Source: Streptomyces sp. A1136 | GTDB taxonomy: Bacteria; Actinomycetota; Actinomycetes; Streptomycetales; Streptomycetaceae | Length of the DNA stretch: 64,000 bases | Direction of reading: 5' to 3' | NCBI RefSeq assembly: GCF_004795055.1 | Contig: NZ_SSBJ01000003.1 | Location: forward strand, 62,001-126,000 | In this document: piece by piece, positions 32,028 through 39,973 of the stretch | Layout of the letters: each line of letters begins with the position of its first letter | Position numbering within the stretch: position 1 is the first letter of the stretch | The notes under the pieces: generated by a model | Databases searched by the model: none | What the model was told of the DNA's origin: nothing | Seen by the model: the letters and a program-made list of their open reading frames with translations, nothing else | Translations under genes and position numbers: made by a program

Positions 32028-34376
32028 CTACTTCCGCATGATGGCGGGCTCGTGTCGACGCAACAGTCGGGAGACCACCACACCGAACAGCACGGACAGC
32101 GCCGGCAGCATCCCGATGTCGAGCAGCCACACCCCGGCGGAGTGCGCGAACAACGGGTCCTCGGTGATCTTGCCCGGCACGATCGCGGCGAGGTCGATGG
32201 TCCCCGCCATGGCGCCGAGCGCCCAGCGCGAGGGAACGAGCCAGGCCAGTTGCTCGATCACCGGCACGCCGTCCAACTGGAGCAGGGCGCCGCAGAAGAC
32301 CACCTGCACGATGGCGAGGAGGACCAGCAGCGGCATCGTGACCTCTTCCTTCCTTACCAGTGCGGACACCAGCAGGCCGAGCATCATCGCGGTGAACGAC
32401 AACAGGGCGACGGCGATCGTGATCTCCACGAGCGGGGGCAGGAGGACGCCCTTGCCGCCGGGGGCGTTGAGGTTCACCCCGAGGAGCGCCACCAGCGTCA
32501 ACACCACGGCCTGAGCGACGGTGATCGCGCCCAGGACGACCACTTTCGACATCAGGTAGGCGGAGCGCGAGAGCCCCACGGCGCGCTCGCGCCGGTAGAT
32601 GGTGCGCTCCTTGACGAGTTCGCGTACCGCGTTGGCCGCGCCGGTGAGCACACCGCCCACACACAGGATGAGCAGGGCGTTGATCGCCGTCTCCCGGGTG
32701 AGGGAGTGGCCGGCCAGGGCGCGGGCCATGGCGCCCATCACGAACGGCAGCGCGATCATGATGGCGAGGAAGGTGCGGTCGGCGCCGAGCGCGGCCGCGT
32801 AGCGCCGGACGAGGGTCGACAACTGCGCCGTCCAGCTCTGCGCCTTCGGCGGCGCGGCGGCGAAACGGGCCGCGCCGGCGTGGGCGCCGGCCGCCATGGG
32901 CTGCCCCGGTACCCGCACGTAGGTCCGGTACAGGGTCGAGGCGCGGTACTGGCCCGACCAGTCCCGGTCCTGTTGGTTCTCGAAGGCTTCGAAGGCCTCC
33001 GGCCACTCGTCGAAGCCGAAGAAGCCGAGCGCCTCGCCGGGCGGTCCGAAGTAGGCGACGCGCCCGCCGGGGGCGAGGACCAGCAGCCGGTCGCAGACGT
33101 CGAGGCTGAGCACGCTGTGGGTGACCACGATGACGGTCCGACCGTCGTCCGCGAGGTCGCGCAGCATGTGCATCACCGAGCGGTCCATGCCGGGATCGAG
33201 CCCTGAGGTCGGCTCGTCGAGGAAGAGCAGGGAGGGCTTCGTCAGCAGTTCCAGCGCGACGGAGACCCGCTTGCGCTGGCCCCCCGAGAGACTGTGGATG
33301 CTCTGGTCGGCGCGCTGGACGAGACCGAGCTCCCGGATGACCTCGTCCACCCGGGCCTGCCGCTCCGCCTTGGCCGTGTCCTGCGGGAAGCGCAGTTCGG
33401 CGGCGTAGGTCAGGGCGCGCCGCACGGTGAGCTGGGCGTGCAGGATGTCGTCCTGCGGGACGAGCCCGATACGGCTGCGCAGTTCGGCGTAGTCGCGGTA
33501 GAGGTCGCGTCCGTCGTAGAGGACGGCGCCCTGCTCGGCGGGGCGCAGCCCGGTGAGCGCGCCGAGGAGGGTGGATTTGCCGGCGCCGCTGGGGCCGACG
33601 ACCGCGAGCAGGCACTTGGCGCCGACGGGGAAGGAGACGTGGTCAAGCAGGACCTTGCGGCCGTGGTCGACGCTGACGGCGAGGTCCTGGACGTCGAGGG
33701 AGACCTCGCCGGTGTCGACGTACTCCTGCAGTTGGTCGCCGACGAGGCAGTAGGCGGTGTGTCCGATGCCGACGATGTCACCCTCGGCGACGGCCGCCCG
33801 CTGGACCCGGGAGCCGTTGAGGTAGGTGCCGTTGTGGCTGCCGACATCGACGATCTCGTACGTCCCGTCGGGCAGGGCGCGCAGCTCGGCGTGGCGGCGG
33901 GAGACGACGAGGTCGTCGACGACCAGGTCGTTGTCGGGGGCGCGGCCGATGCGGACGGTCCGTGCGGGGAGCGGTCGTACGGAGGCCGGCCGGTGGAAGG
34001 TGGCGGACAGGGCGGGGTTCGCGACGGAGGACGGGCGGGCGGGGGCGCGGTCGGGGGCGGCGCCGAGGAGCACGACGCGGGGGCCGTCCTCGGCGCTGCC
34101 GAAACGCAGTTCGCTGCCGGGGCCGACGCTCCATTCGCGGACGCGGTGGCCGTCCGCCCAGGTGCCGTTGGTGCTGCCCTCGTCCTCGACCGTCCAGTGA
34201 TCGCCTTCGGGGCGCAGGACCGCGTGGTGCCAGGAGACGCGGGCGTCGTCGAGACAGATCTCGCAGTGGGGATCGCGCCCGACGTGGTACGTCCGGCCCG
34301 GGCTGATGGGGGTGGAGCCCCGGGCGGTCTCCAGCACGAGTTCGGGTGCGGCCGGCGCACCGGGTCGCTGGACCAT
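32028..34376 (-). CDS. FHA-FHA-ABC exporter (Rv1747-like, ABCG type)
   Basis: A 782-aa fusion with two phosphothreonine-binding FHA domains, an ABC ATPase and an ABC-2 membrane domain. FHA1 is at about residues 28-92 ('VGRDPHCEI', 'SWHHAVL', 'STNGTW'), FHA2 at about 140-205 ('IGRAPDNDLVVDD', 'SRRHAEL', 'SHNGTYLNG'). The ATPase (about 230-450) shows 'GPSGAGKSTLL', 'LSGGQRKRVSVALE' and 'LLFLDEPTSGLD'; about six helices follow (530-775). This is the architecture of M. tuberculosis Rv1747, a cell-envelope exporter phosphorylated by PknF, and here too a Ser/Thr kinase is in the operon. The ATG 34376 is chosen; an ATG 12 codons upstream is possible. Confidence 0.92.
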   Translation of the reverse strand: MVQRPGAPAAPELVLETARGSTPISPGRTYHVGRDPHCEICLDDARVSWHHAVLRPEGDHWTVEDEGSTNGTWADGHRVREWSVGPGSELRFGSAEDGPRVVLLGAAPDRAPARPSSVANPALSATFHRPASVRPLPARTVRIGRAPDNDLVVDDLVVSRRHAELRALPDGTYEIVDVGSHNGTYLNGSRVQRAAVAEGDIVGIGHTAYCLVGDQLQEYVDTGEVSLDVQDLAVSVDHGRKVLLDHVSFPVGAKCLLAVVGPSGAGKSTLLGALTGLRPAEQGAVLYDGRDLYRDYAELRSRIGLVPQDDILHAQLTVRRALTYAAELRFPQDTAKAERQARVDEVIRELGLVQRADQSIHSLSGGQRKRVSVALELLTKPSLLFLDEPTSGLDPGMDRSVMHMLRDLADDGRTVIVVTHSVLSLDVCDRLLVLAPGGRVAYFGPPGEALGFFGFDEWPEAFEAFENQQDRDWSGQYRASTLYRTYVRVPGQPMAAGAHAGAARFAAAPPKAQSWTAQLSTLVRRYAAALGADRTFLAIMIALPFVMGAMARALAGHSLTRETAINALLILCVGGVLTGAANAVRELVKERTIYRRERAVGLSRSAYLMSKVVVLGAITVAQAVVLTLVALLGVNLNAPGGKGVLLPPLVEITIAVALLSFTAMMLGLLVSALVRKEEVTMPLLVLLAIVQVVFCGALLQLDGVPVIEQLAWLVPSRWALGAMAGTIDLAAIVPGKITEDPLFAHSAGVWLLDIGMLPALSVLFGVVVSRLLRRHEPAIMRK

Positions 34377-34445
34377 GGACAGAATTTTCCCACGATCCGA
34401 GCGGCGCGGCATAACGGCAGGTCAAGGGCCTGTTATGGGTAATGA

Positions 34446-34460
34446 CAACGGTCCCCGTTG
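34446..34460. promoter_or_regulatory. Perfect inverted repeat upstream of the CDF transporter gene
   Basis: CAACGG-TCC-CCGTTG is a perfect 6-3-6 inverted repeat in the 152-bp divergent gap between the FHA exporter and the cation-diffusion facilitator genes, about 70 bp upstream of the latter. A metal-responsive repressor (ArsR/SmtB or Fur type) would be a natural binder. The binder is a guess. Confidence 0.45.
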
Positions 34461-34528
34461 CAGCCTTTGCCGATGCGCGAAAGGTGCGCTTCACTTCAGG
34501 CGTCGGAACCGAACAAACGGGGGATGCC

Positions 34529-35536
34529 ATGACCGGGCACGACCACGACCACGATCACGCCGGGCACGGCGGGCACGGCCACGGGGTGGCCGCGGACGCC
34601 GACCGGCGCTGGCTGGCCATCGCCCTCGGCCTGATCGGCGGCTTCATGGCGGTCGAGGTGGTCATCGGTGTCCTGGCCCACTCCCTCGCGCTGATCTCCG
34701 ACGCCGCGCACATGCTCACCGACGCGGTCTCGATCGTGCTGGCCCTGGTCGCGATGCGGCTCGCCGCCCGCCCGGCGCGCGGCGGGTTCACCTACGGCCT
34801 CAAGCGGGCGGAGATACTCTCCGCCCAGGCGAACGGGCTGACCCTGCTGCTGCTTGCGGTGTGGCTGGCGTACGAGGCGGTGCGGCGGCTGCTCGACCCG
34901 CCGCCGGTGGCGGGCGGCCTGGTCCTGGTGACGGCGCTGGCGGGCATCGTCGTCAATGTGACGGCGGCCTGGTGCATCTCGAAGGCGAACCGGAGCTCCC
35001 TGGCCGTCGAGGGTGCCTACCAGCACATCCTGAACGACCTGTTCGCGTTCATCGGGACCGCGGTGGCCGGTTTGGTCGTGTGGACCACCGGTTTCCGCCA
35101 GGCCGACTCGATCGCCTCGCTGGTCGTGGTGGTGCTGATGGTCAAGGCGGGCTACGGCCTGGTCCGCGAGTCGGGCCGGATCTTCCTGGAGGCCGCCCCG
35201 GCGAACATGGACCCGGACGCGGTCGGCGACCGGCTCGTCGGGCACCCGCCGGTGACCGAGGTGCACGACCTGCACATCTGGACGATCACCTCCGGGCAGG
35301 CGGCGCTCTCCGCGCACGTGCTCGTGGAACCGGCCGGCGACTGCCACGCCGTACGCAGGGACCTGGAGCGCTTGCTGGAGAAGGAGTACGGGGTCACCCA
35401 CACGACGCTCCAGGTGGACCACGCGCAGGAGGCCCTGCTCTCGGTCGGCCGCCCCGGCGAGGACCCGTGGCCCCGCGACCCGCACTGCGCGGACGCGCAC
35501 GGACCGGTCCACCGCGAGGGCCCGCACGACCACTGA
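34529..35536 (+). CDS. Cation diffusion facilitator (CzcD/ZnT-like zinc exporter)
   Basis: A 335-aa CDF transporter. The N-terminus is a His/Asp/Gly-rich metal-binding stretch ('HDHDHDHAGHGGHGHG'). Six helices follow, with the HxxxD-type metal sites in 'DAAHMLTDAVS' (TM2) and 'AYQHILNDLFAF' (TM5), and a C-terminal cytoplasmic domain with 'VHDLHIWTI'. It exports zinc or a similar divalent ion in exchange for protons. The very C-terminus is again His-rich. The ATG 34529 begins directly before the His stretch; a frame extension upstream is not conserved. A small palindrome upstream may be its operator. Confidence 0.92.
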   Translation: MTGHDHDHDHAGHGGHGHGVAADADRRWLAIALGLIGGFMAVEVVIGVLAHSLALISDAAHMLTDAVSIVLALVAMRLAARPARGGFTYGLKRAEILSAQANGLTLLLLAVWLAYEAVRRLLDPPPVAGGLVLVTALAGIVVNVTAAWCISKANRSSLAVEGAYQHILNDLFAFIGTAVAGLVVWTTGFRQADSIASLVVVVLMVKAGYGLVRESGRIFLEAAPANMDPDAVGDRLVGHPPVTEVHDLHIWTITSGQAALSAHVLVEPAGDCHAVRRDLERLLEKEYGVTHTTLQVDHAQEALLSVGRPGEDPWPRDPHCADAHGPVHREGPHDH

Positions 35537-35566
35537 CGGACCTCGCGGCGGGGCATACATGGCCCC

Positions 35567-36040
35567 ATGACGCAAAAGCGCAGCGCCGGACTACTGCTGT
35601 TCCGCGAGGTCGCCGCCGGGACCGGCGCCGGAGTCGAGGTGTTGCTGGGCCATATGGGCGGCCCGCTGTGGGAGCGGCGCGACGCCGGGGGCTGGGCCAT
35701 CCCCAAGGGCGAGTACGGCCCGGACGAGGAACCGCTGGACGCGGCCCGCCGCGAGTTCACCGAGGAGATCGGCCTGCCCCCGCCCGAGGGCCCGTACCTG
35801 CCGCTCGGCGAGATCCGGATGGCGGGCGGGAAGCTGGTCACGATCTGGGCGGTCCGGGCCGACCTGGACCCGGCGCTGATGGTGCCCGGCACCTTCACCA
35901 TGGAGTGGCCGCCGCACTCGGGCCGGCGAGCGGAGTTCCCGGAACTGGACCGCGTGGCCTGGTTCCCTCCCCCGATGGCCCGAAATAAGCTCATCGCAGG
36001 CCAAGTCCCCTTCCTGGAAAGGCTGTTGCACCTGCTGTAG
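35567..36040 (+). CDS. NUDIX hydrolase
   Basis: A 157-aa NUDIX enzyme that hydrolyses a nucleoside diphosphate linked to another group. The NUDIX box is 'GEYGPDEEPLDAARREFTEE' followed by IGL at about residues 49-71, with every conserved Gly, Glu and Arg in place. The substrate is unknown. The N-terminus 'SAGLLLFRE' and the 'WAIPKGEY' approach recall the subgroup that includes diadenosine-polyphosphate hydrolases. It starts 30 bp after the CDF gene and may be co-transcribed with it. Confidence 0.86.
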   Translation: MTQKRSAGLLLFREVAAGTGAGVEVLLGHMGGPLWERRDAGGWAIPKGEYGPDEEPLDAARREFTEEIGLPPPEGPYLPLGEIRMAGGKLVTIWAVRADLDPALMVPGTFTMEWPPHSGRRAEFPELDRVAWFPPPMARNKLIAGQVPFLERLLHLL

Positions 36041-36095
36041 GGGTTGACCCGACCTTGACTTGCCAACAAACCCCACGTGCCTGGACATTGCACAT

Positions 36096-37352
36096 ATGAC
36101 GAGCGTCGTGCTGGTGGGAACCCTGGACACCAAGGGTGTCGAGTACGGCTGGCTGCGCGAGAGGCTGCTGCGCGCCGGCGTCGAAGTGATCACGGTCGAC
36201 ACAGGAATCATGGGCGAGCCCCGAATACCCGCGCAGGTGCCGCGCGAAGCGGTCGCCCGGGCGGCGGGGACGGAACTGAGGGATCTGCGGGCGGCGGGCG
36301 ACCGGGGGACCGCCGTCACCACCATGGCCCGGGGCGCCGAGGCGACGCTGTTACGCCTGCACGCCGAAGGCCGGCTCCAAGGGGTCCTCGCGATCGGGGG
36401 CAGCGGCGGGACCTCCATCGCCACCCGGGCGATGCGCGCGCTGCCGCTGGGCGTGCCGAAGCTGATGGTCTCCTCCATGGCCTCGGGCGACGTGACCCCG
36501 TACATCGGCTCCGCGGACATCACGATGATGTACAGCGTCGTGGACATCGCCGGGATCAACAGCGTCTCCGCCCCGGTACTGGCCAACGCGGTGGAGGCCG
36601 TCGCGGCCATGGCCAGGGGCTACGCCCGTGCCGCGCTGGAGCGGCGCCGCCCGGCCGGGCCGGGGACGGGGTCACGGCCGCTGATCGCCGCGAGCATGGC
36701 GGGCGTCACCACCACCGGCGTGGACGCGGCCCGGGAGCGGCTGACCGCGCTCGGCTACGAGGTGTTGGTCTTCCACGTCAGCGGCAGCGGCGGCCGCACC
36801 CTGGAGAAACTGGCCGGGCAGGGCGTCTTCGCGGGCGTCCTAGACCTCACCCTCAGCGAGCTCGCCGACGACCTGTGCGGGGGCATCCTGAGCGCCGGCC
36901 CCGACCGGCTCAGCGCGGCCGGGCGGGCCGGCGTTCCGCAGGTGGTGAGCCTGGGCGCGTTGGACCTGGTGAAGTTCGGCCCGTTGGAGAGCCTGCCCGA
37001 GCGGGTCCGCTACCGGCGGGTCCGCGTCCACAACCCCTCGATCACCGTCATCCGTACGACCGCGGCCGAGTGCGCGGAGCTCGGCCGCCGGATCGCCGCG
37101 AAGCTGCGGGTGGCGACCGGGCCCACGGAGGTGTGCGTCCCACTGCGCGGACTGTCGACGCTGGGCGCGCCCGGCGGCCCCTACCATGACCCCGGCGCGG
37201 ACCGGGCCCTGTTCACCGCGCTGCGCGACGGACTGCGGGGCAGCGCCGCCCGGCTGCACGACTACGACACGCACATCAACGACCCGTCCTTCGGGCGGGC
37301 CGCCGCCGACCGGCTGCACGCCATGATCGGCGCGGAACGCGCGGTGGCCTGA
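36096..37352 (+). CDS. Tm-1-like ATP-binding (UPF0261) protein, contains a TTA codon
   Basis: A 418-aa protein of the UPF0261/Tm-1 family, whose plant member Tm-1 inhibits a viral replicase. It starts 'MTSVVLVGTLDTKGVEYGWL', then 'LAIGGSGGTSIATRAMRAL' near residue 105 and 'VSSMASGDVTPYIGSADIT'. The second half carries 'PLIAASMAGVTTTGVD' and 'LDLTLSELADDL'. The bacterial role is unknown; relatives often sit with a phosphoenolpyruvate-hydrolase-like TIM-barrel gene, absent here. Codon 86 (36351-36353) is the rare leucine codon TTA, so translation should depend on the bldA tRNA and be delayed to development or stationary phase. Confidence 0.86.
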   Translation: MTSVVLVGTLDTKGVEYGWLRERLLRAGVEVITVDTGIMGEPRIPAQVPREAVARAAGTELRDLRAAGDRGTAVTTMARGAEATLLRLHAEGRLQGVLAIGGSGGTSIATRAMRALPLGVPKLMVSSMASGDVTPYIGSADITMMYSVVDIAGINSVSAPVLANAVEAVAAMARGYARAALERRRPAGPGTGSRPLIAASMAGVTTTGVDAARERLTALGYEVLVFHVSGSGGRTLEKLAGQGVFAGVLDLTLSELADDLCGGILSAGPDRLSAAGRAGVPQVVSLGALDLVKFGPLESLPERVRYRRVRVHNPSITVIRTTAAECAELGRRIAAKLRVATGPTEVCVPLRGLSTLGAPGGPYHDPGADRALFTALRDGLRGSAARLHDYDTHINDPSFGRAAADRLHAMIGAERAVA

Positions 37353-37372
37353 CCCCTGGCGTCCGACCCTGC

Positions 37373-37402
37373 CCCGAGACACCCCGTCCCGAGACACCCC
37401 GT
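37373..37402. repeat. Two perfect 15-bp tandem copies
   Basis: CCCGAGACACCCCGT occurs twice in direct tandem (37373-37387, 37388-37402) just downstream of the Tm-1-like gene. Part of the unit recurs right after. No function is evident. Confidence 0.6.
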
Positions 37403-37497
37403 CCCGCCGGGAACCGGCCATGGCGGAATCCGTGTCCCAGGGGGTGTCGGCCGCACGGACCGGTGCCGGGACAGGGTGGGGCCACGGAGGGGGAACG

Positions 37498-39123
37498 ATG
37501 AAAGACGCATGGACGGTTCCCGGGTACACGTCGGTCCGGGAGCTGGGTGCGGGCGGCAGCGGCCGGGTGGTGCTCTCCGTCCACGACGCCACGGGCACGC
37601 CGGTCGCCGTCAAGTACCTCGGCGACCGGCTGCGCGAGGACCCCGCCTTCGTCCGGGAGTTCCGGGCCGAGGCCCGGCTCCTGGGCGGGCTGCGCTCCCC
37701 TCACGTGGTGGCTCTCTACGAGTACTGCGAGTACACCGAGGCGCCCGGCGGCGCCGCCATCGTGATGGAACTCGTCGACGGGATCTCCCTGCGCGCCCTG
37801 CTCAAACGGTCCGGGAGCACGGACCCGGAGGCCGCCCTGGTGCTGCTCAAGGGCTCCCTGCTCGGGCTCGCGTCCGCGCACCGGGCCGGGGTGGTACACC
37901 GCGACTACAAGCCGGAGAACGTGCTGGTGGCGGCGGACGGCTCCTCGAAGCTGGTGGACTTCGGGATCGCGGCCGGACGCGGCACCACACCCGGGGTGGC
38001 GGGCACCCCCGCGTACATGGCGCCCGAACAGTGGCAGGGCCGGCCGGCCTCGCCCGCGGCCGACGTGTACGCGGCGACGGCCACGTTCTTCGAGTGCGTG
38101 ACGGGACACAAGCCGTTCCCCGGGACGAACTTCGCGGAGTTGGCCGTCCAGCACGTTGAGGCCCCGGTGCCGGAGACCGAGGCCCCGGAGCCGGTACGCC
38201 CACTGATCCGCCGAGGTCTGGCCAAGGCTCCGGAGGAGCGGCCGGAGAACGCCGAGGCGTTCGTCGCGGAGTTGGAGGAGGTGGCGCTGGCCGGGTACGG
38301 GCCCGACTGGGAGGAGCGCGGACAGCGCAAACTGGCGGCCCTGGCGGCGCTGCTGCCGCTCCTGTTCCCCTCGGCGGCGGCCACGGCGAGCGGCACCACG
38401 GCGCTCGCGACGACCGTGCTCCCGCCCCGGCCCGCGGGTCTGCCGCCGGGGCGGCGCGGCGCGCTCGCGGCCGCCGCCGTACTGGTGATCGGGGCGCTGC
38501 TGGTGTTCACGTACGAGGCGGTCGCCGGGGAGGCCGGCGGGGCGTCGGCGCTGAGCGCGTTCGCGACATCGAGTGCCGGGCCGCCGGGCGGCGGGGGCCC
38601 GGGGCCGGGTCCGAGCGCCTCCGCGTCCGCGACGCCCTCGCCGTCGATGTCGCCGTCGCCGTCCGCGTCGCCCTCCGCGTCCGTCTCCCCCTCGGCCTCG
38701 ACTTCGCCGTCCCCGACACCGGGTTCGAGCCACAGCCCTACGCCGACGCCGACCCCCACTCCGACGAAGCCGACCCCCACCGTGAAGCCGAGTCCGTCGG
38801 TCACCGTCTCCGGGGTGGAGGCCACCTTGCTGACCAGCCCGAGCACCGGGCAGGTGAGCGTCTCCCTCGACGTGCGCGGCGGACCGGCGACGGTGCTCCT
38901 GGAGTGGTTCCTCGGGAACGACCTCGCGGACCTGCGCGTCGCGGACGGTACGGACTCCGTGCCCGTCCGGGCGGGCACGGAGCCGGTGACCCGTACCCAC
39001 GCCTTCGCGCGCCGGGCGGGCTGCTACCTGAGCGTCCGCGTCACCACCACGCCCTCGTCCGGGAAGCCGGTCATCGCCTCGAAGTACATCCCGAGGTGCA
39101 CCACGACGGAGCCGCCGCGATGA
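37498..39123 (+). CDS. Receptor-type Ser/Thr protein kinase
   Basis: A 541-aa membrane kinase. The catalytic domain (about 10-265) has the glycine loop 'LGAGGSGRVV', the ATP lysine at residue 39, the catalytic loop HRDYKPEN at 134-141, 'VDFGIA' and 'GTPAYMAPEQW'. The third loop residue is Tyr where most family members have Leu, Ile or Val. A helix-rich stretch leads to a transmembrane segment ('ALAAAAVLVIGALLVFTY', about 320-340). A Ser/Pro/Thr-rich spacer of about 85 residues then reaches a small external domain with a final cysteine pair. There are no PASTA repeats. RBS GGAGGGGG precedes ATG 37498. It overlaps the next gene by 4 bp. Confidence 0.88.
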   Translation: MKDAWTVPGYTSVRELGAGGSGRVVLSVHDATGTPVAVKYLGDRLREDPAFVREFRAEARLLGGLRSPHVVALYEYCEYTEAPGGAAIVMELVDGISLRALLKRSGSTDPEAALVLLKGSLLGLASAHRAGVVHRDYKPENVLVAADGSSKLVDFGIAAGRGTTPGVAGTPAYMAPEQWQGRPASPAADVYAATATFFECVTGHKPFPGTNFAELAVQHVEAPVPETEAPEPVRPLIRRGLAKAPEERPENAEAFVAELEEVALAGYGPDWEERGQRKLAALAALLPLLFPSAAATASGTTALATTVLPPRPAGLPPGRRGALAAAAVLVIGALLVFTYEAVAGEAGGASALSAFATSSAGPPGGGGPGPGPSASASATPSPSMSPSPSASPSASVSPSASTSPSPTPGSSHSPTPTPTPTPTKPTPTVKPSPSVTVSGVEATLLTSPSTGQVSVSLDVRGGPATVLLEWFLGNDLADLRVADGTDSVPVRAGTEPVTRTHAFARRAGCYLSVRVTTTPSSGKPVIASKYIPRCTTTEPPR

Positions 39124-39842
39124 GCGGTCCCCACGCCCCCGAGGGCGACGACTACAGTGCCACGGTCCTCGGCAGCCACTGGTTCAGCGGCCCGCCGCCG
39201 TCGGCCGACACCCGTCGACCGGACGCCGGGCCCGCGGGAGCCGGCCCCACGGACGCGGTTCCCGGCGGCACCGGGCCATCGGGCTCCGGGCCATCGGGCA
39301 CCCTGCGGTTCGACACCCCGCCGACCGTCCCGGGCGCCGCGCCCGACCGGGTCGACGGACCGGTGCTGCGGTTCGGCCCCGGCGTCACCGCGGCGATGCC
39401 CGCGCCGTTCCCGGTGACCGTCCCGCCCGCGGCCGCAGTCCGTGGCCGGGGCCAGTGGCGGCGCTACACCCTGGCCGCCGTGGTGCTGGCGGCCGTCCTC
39501 GCCTACCTGGGCTGGCAGCGGTTCGGTCCCGCCCTCGCGGTCCGGGACGTGGCGGTGACCACCGACCCCAAGGGGCCGGGCTGCGACGGCGCGGCCGACG
39601 TGGTGGCCGTCGTGACCACCAACGGGCGCCCCGGAACGCTGACGTACCACTGGGAGCGCAGCGACGGCACGCGCTCCGAGCAGCTCACCGAACGGGTGCC
39701 GAGGGGACGCAAGGAGGCCCGGCTGCACCTGCTGTGGACCTTCCAGGGAGTCGGCACCTACGTCGCGCGCGCCGAGCTGCGGCTCGACTCGCCGGCGGCG
39801 CGCGCCGAAGCCGTCGCGTTCACCTACGACTGCCGGGCGTAG
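39120..39842 (+). CDS. Single-pass membrane protein coupled to the receptor kinase, unknown function
   Basis: A 240-aa protein whose ATG overlaps the kinase stop as ATGA. Residues 1-110 are a Gly/Pro/Asp-rich cytoplasmic region beginning 'MSGPHAPEGDDYSATVLGSH', then a basic 'RGRGQWRRY', one membrane helix (about 113-130, 'TLAAVVLAAVLAYLGW') and an external domain of about 110 residues with 'VAVTTDPKGPGCDGAADVV', 'PGTLTYHWERSDG' and a C-terminal 'FTYDCRA'. The external domain looks like an Ig-like fold with one disulfide. The kinase ectodomain has a similar strand pattern. It is a likely kinase partner or substrate. Confidence 0.78.
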   Translation: MSGPHAPEGDDYSATVLGSHWFSGPPPSADTRRPDAGPAGAGPTDAVPGGTGPSGSGPSGTLRFDTPPTVPGAAPDRVDGPVLRFGPGVTAAMPAPFPVTVPPAAAVRGRGQWRRYTLAAVVLAAVLAYLGWQRFGPALAVRDVAVTTDPKGPGCDGAADVVAVVTTNGRPGTLTYHWERSDGTRSEQLTERVPRGRKEARLHLLWTFQGVGTYVARAELRLDSPAARAEAVAFTYDCRA

Positions 39843-39871
39843 GCCCCTGCCGGCAGCCCCGTGCGCGGGAA

Positions 39872-39905
39872 GGCCCGCGGCCGCTCGGGGGAGCGACCGC
39901 GGGCC
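39872..39905. terminator. Bidirectional terminator hairpin
   Basis: Arms 39872-39886 and 39891-39905 pair over 15 positions with one internal C/A mismatch around the loop GGGG. It lies between the kinase-companion gene and the convergent GNAT-AAA gene. The rest of the 131-bp gap holds nothing recognisable. Confidence 0.7.
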
Positions 39906-39973
39906 GACCTGGCCGGCCTGTCCGTGGCAGGCACGTCTGGGGCGGGCACGCCGGCGGCGGACGGCCCGGCGGG

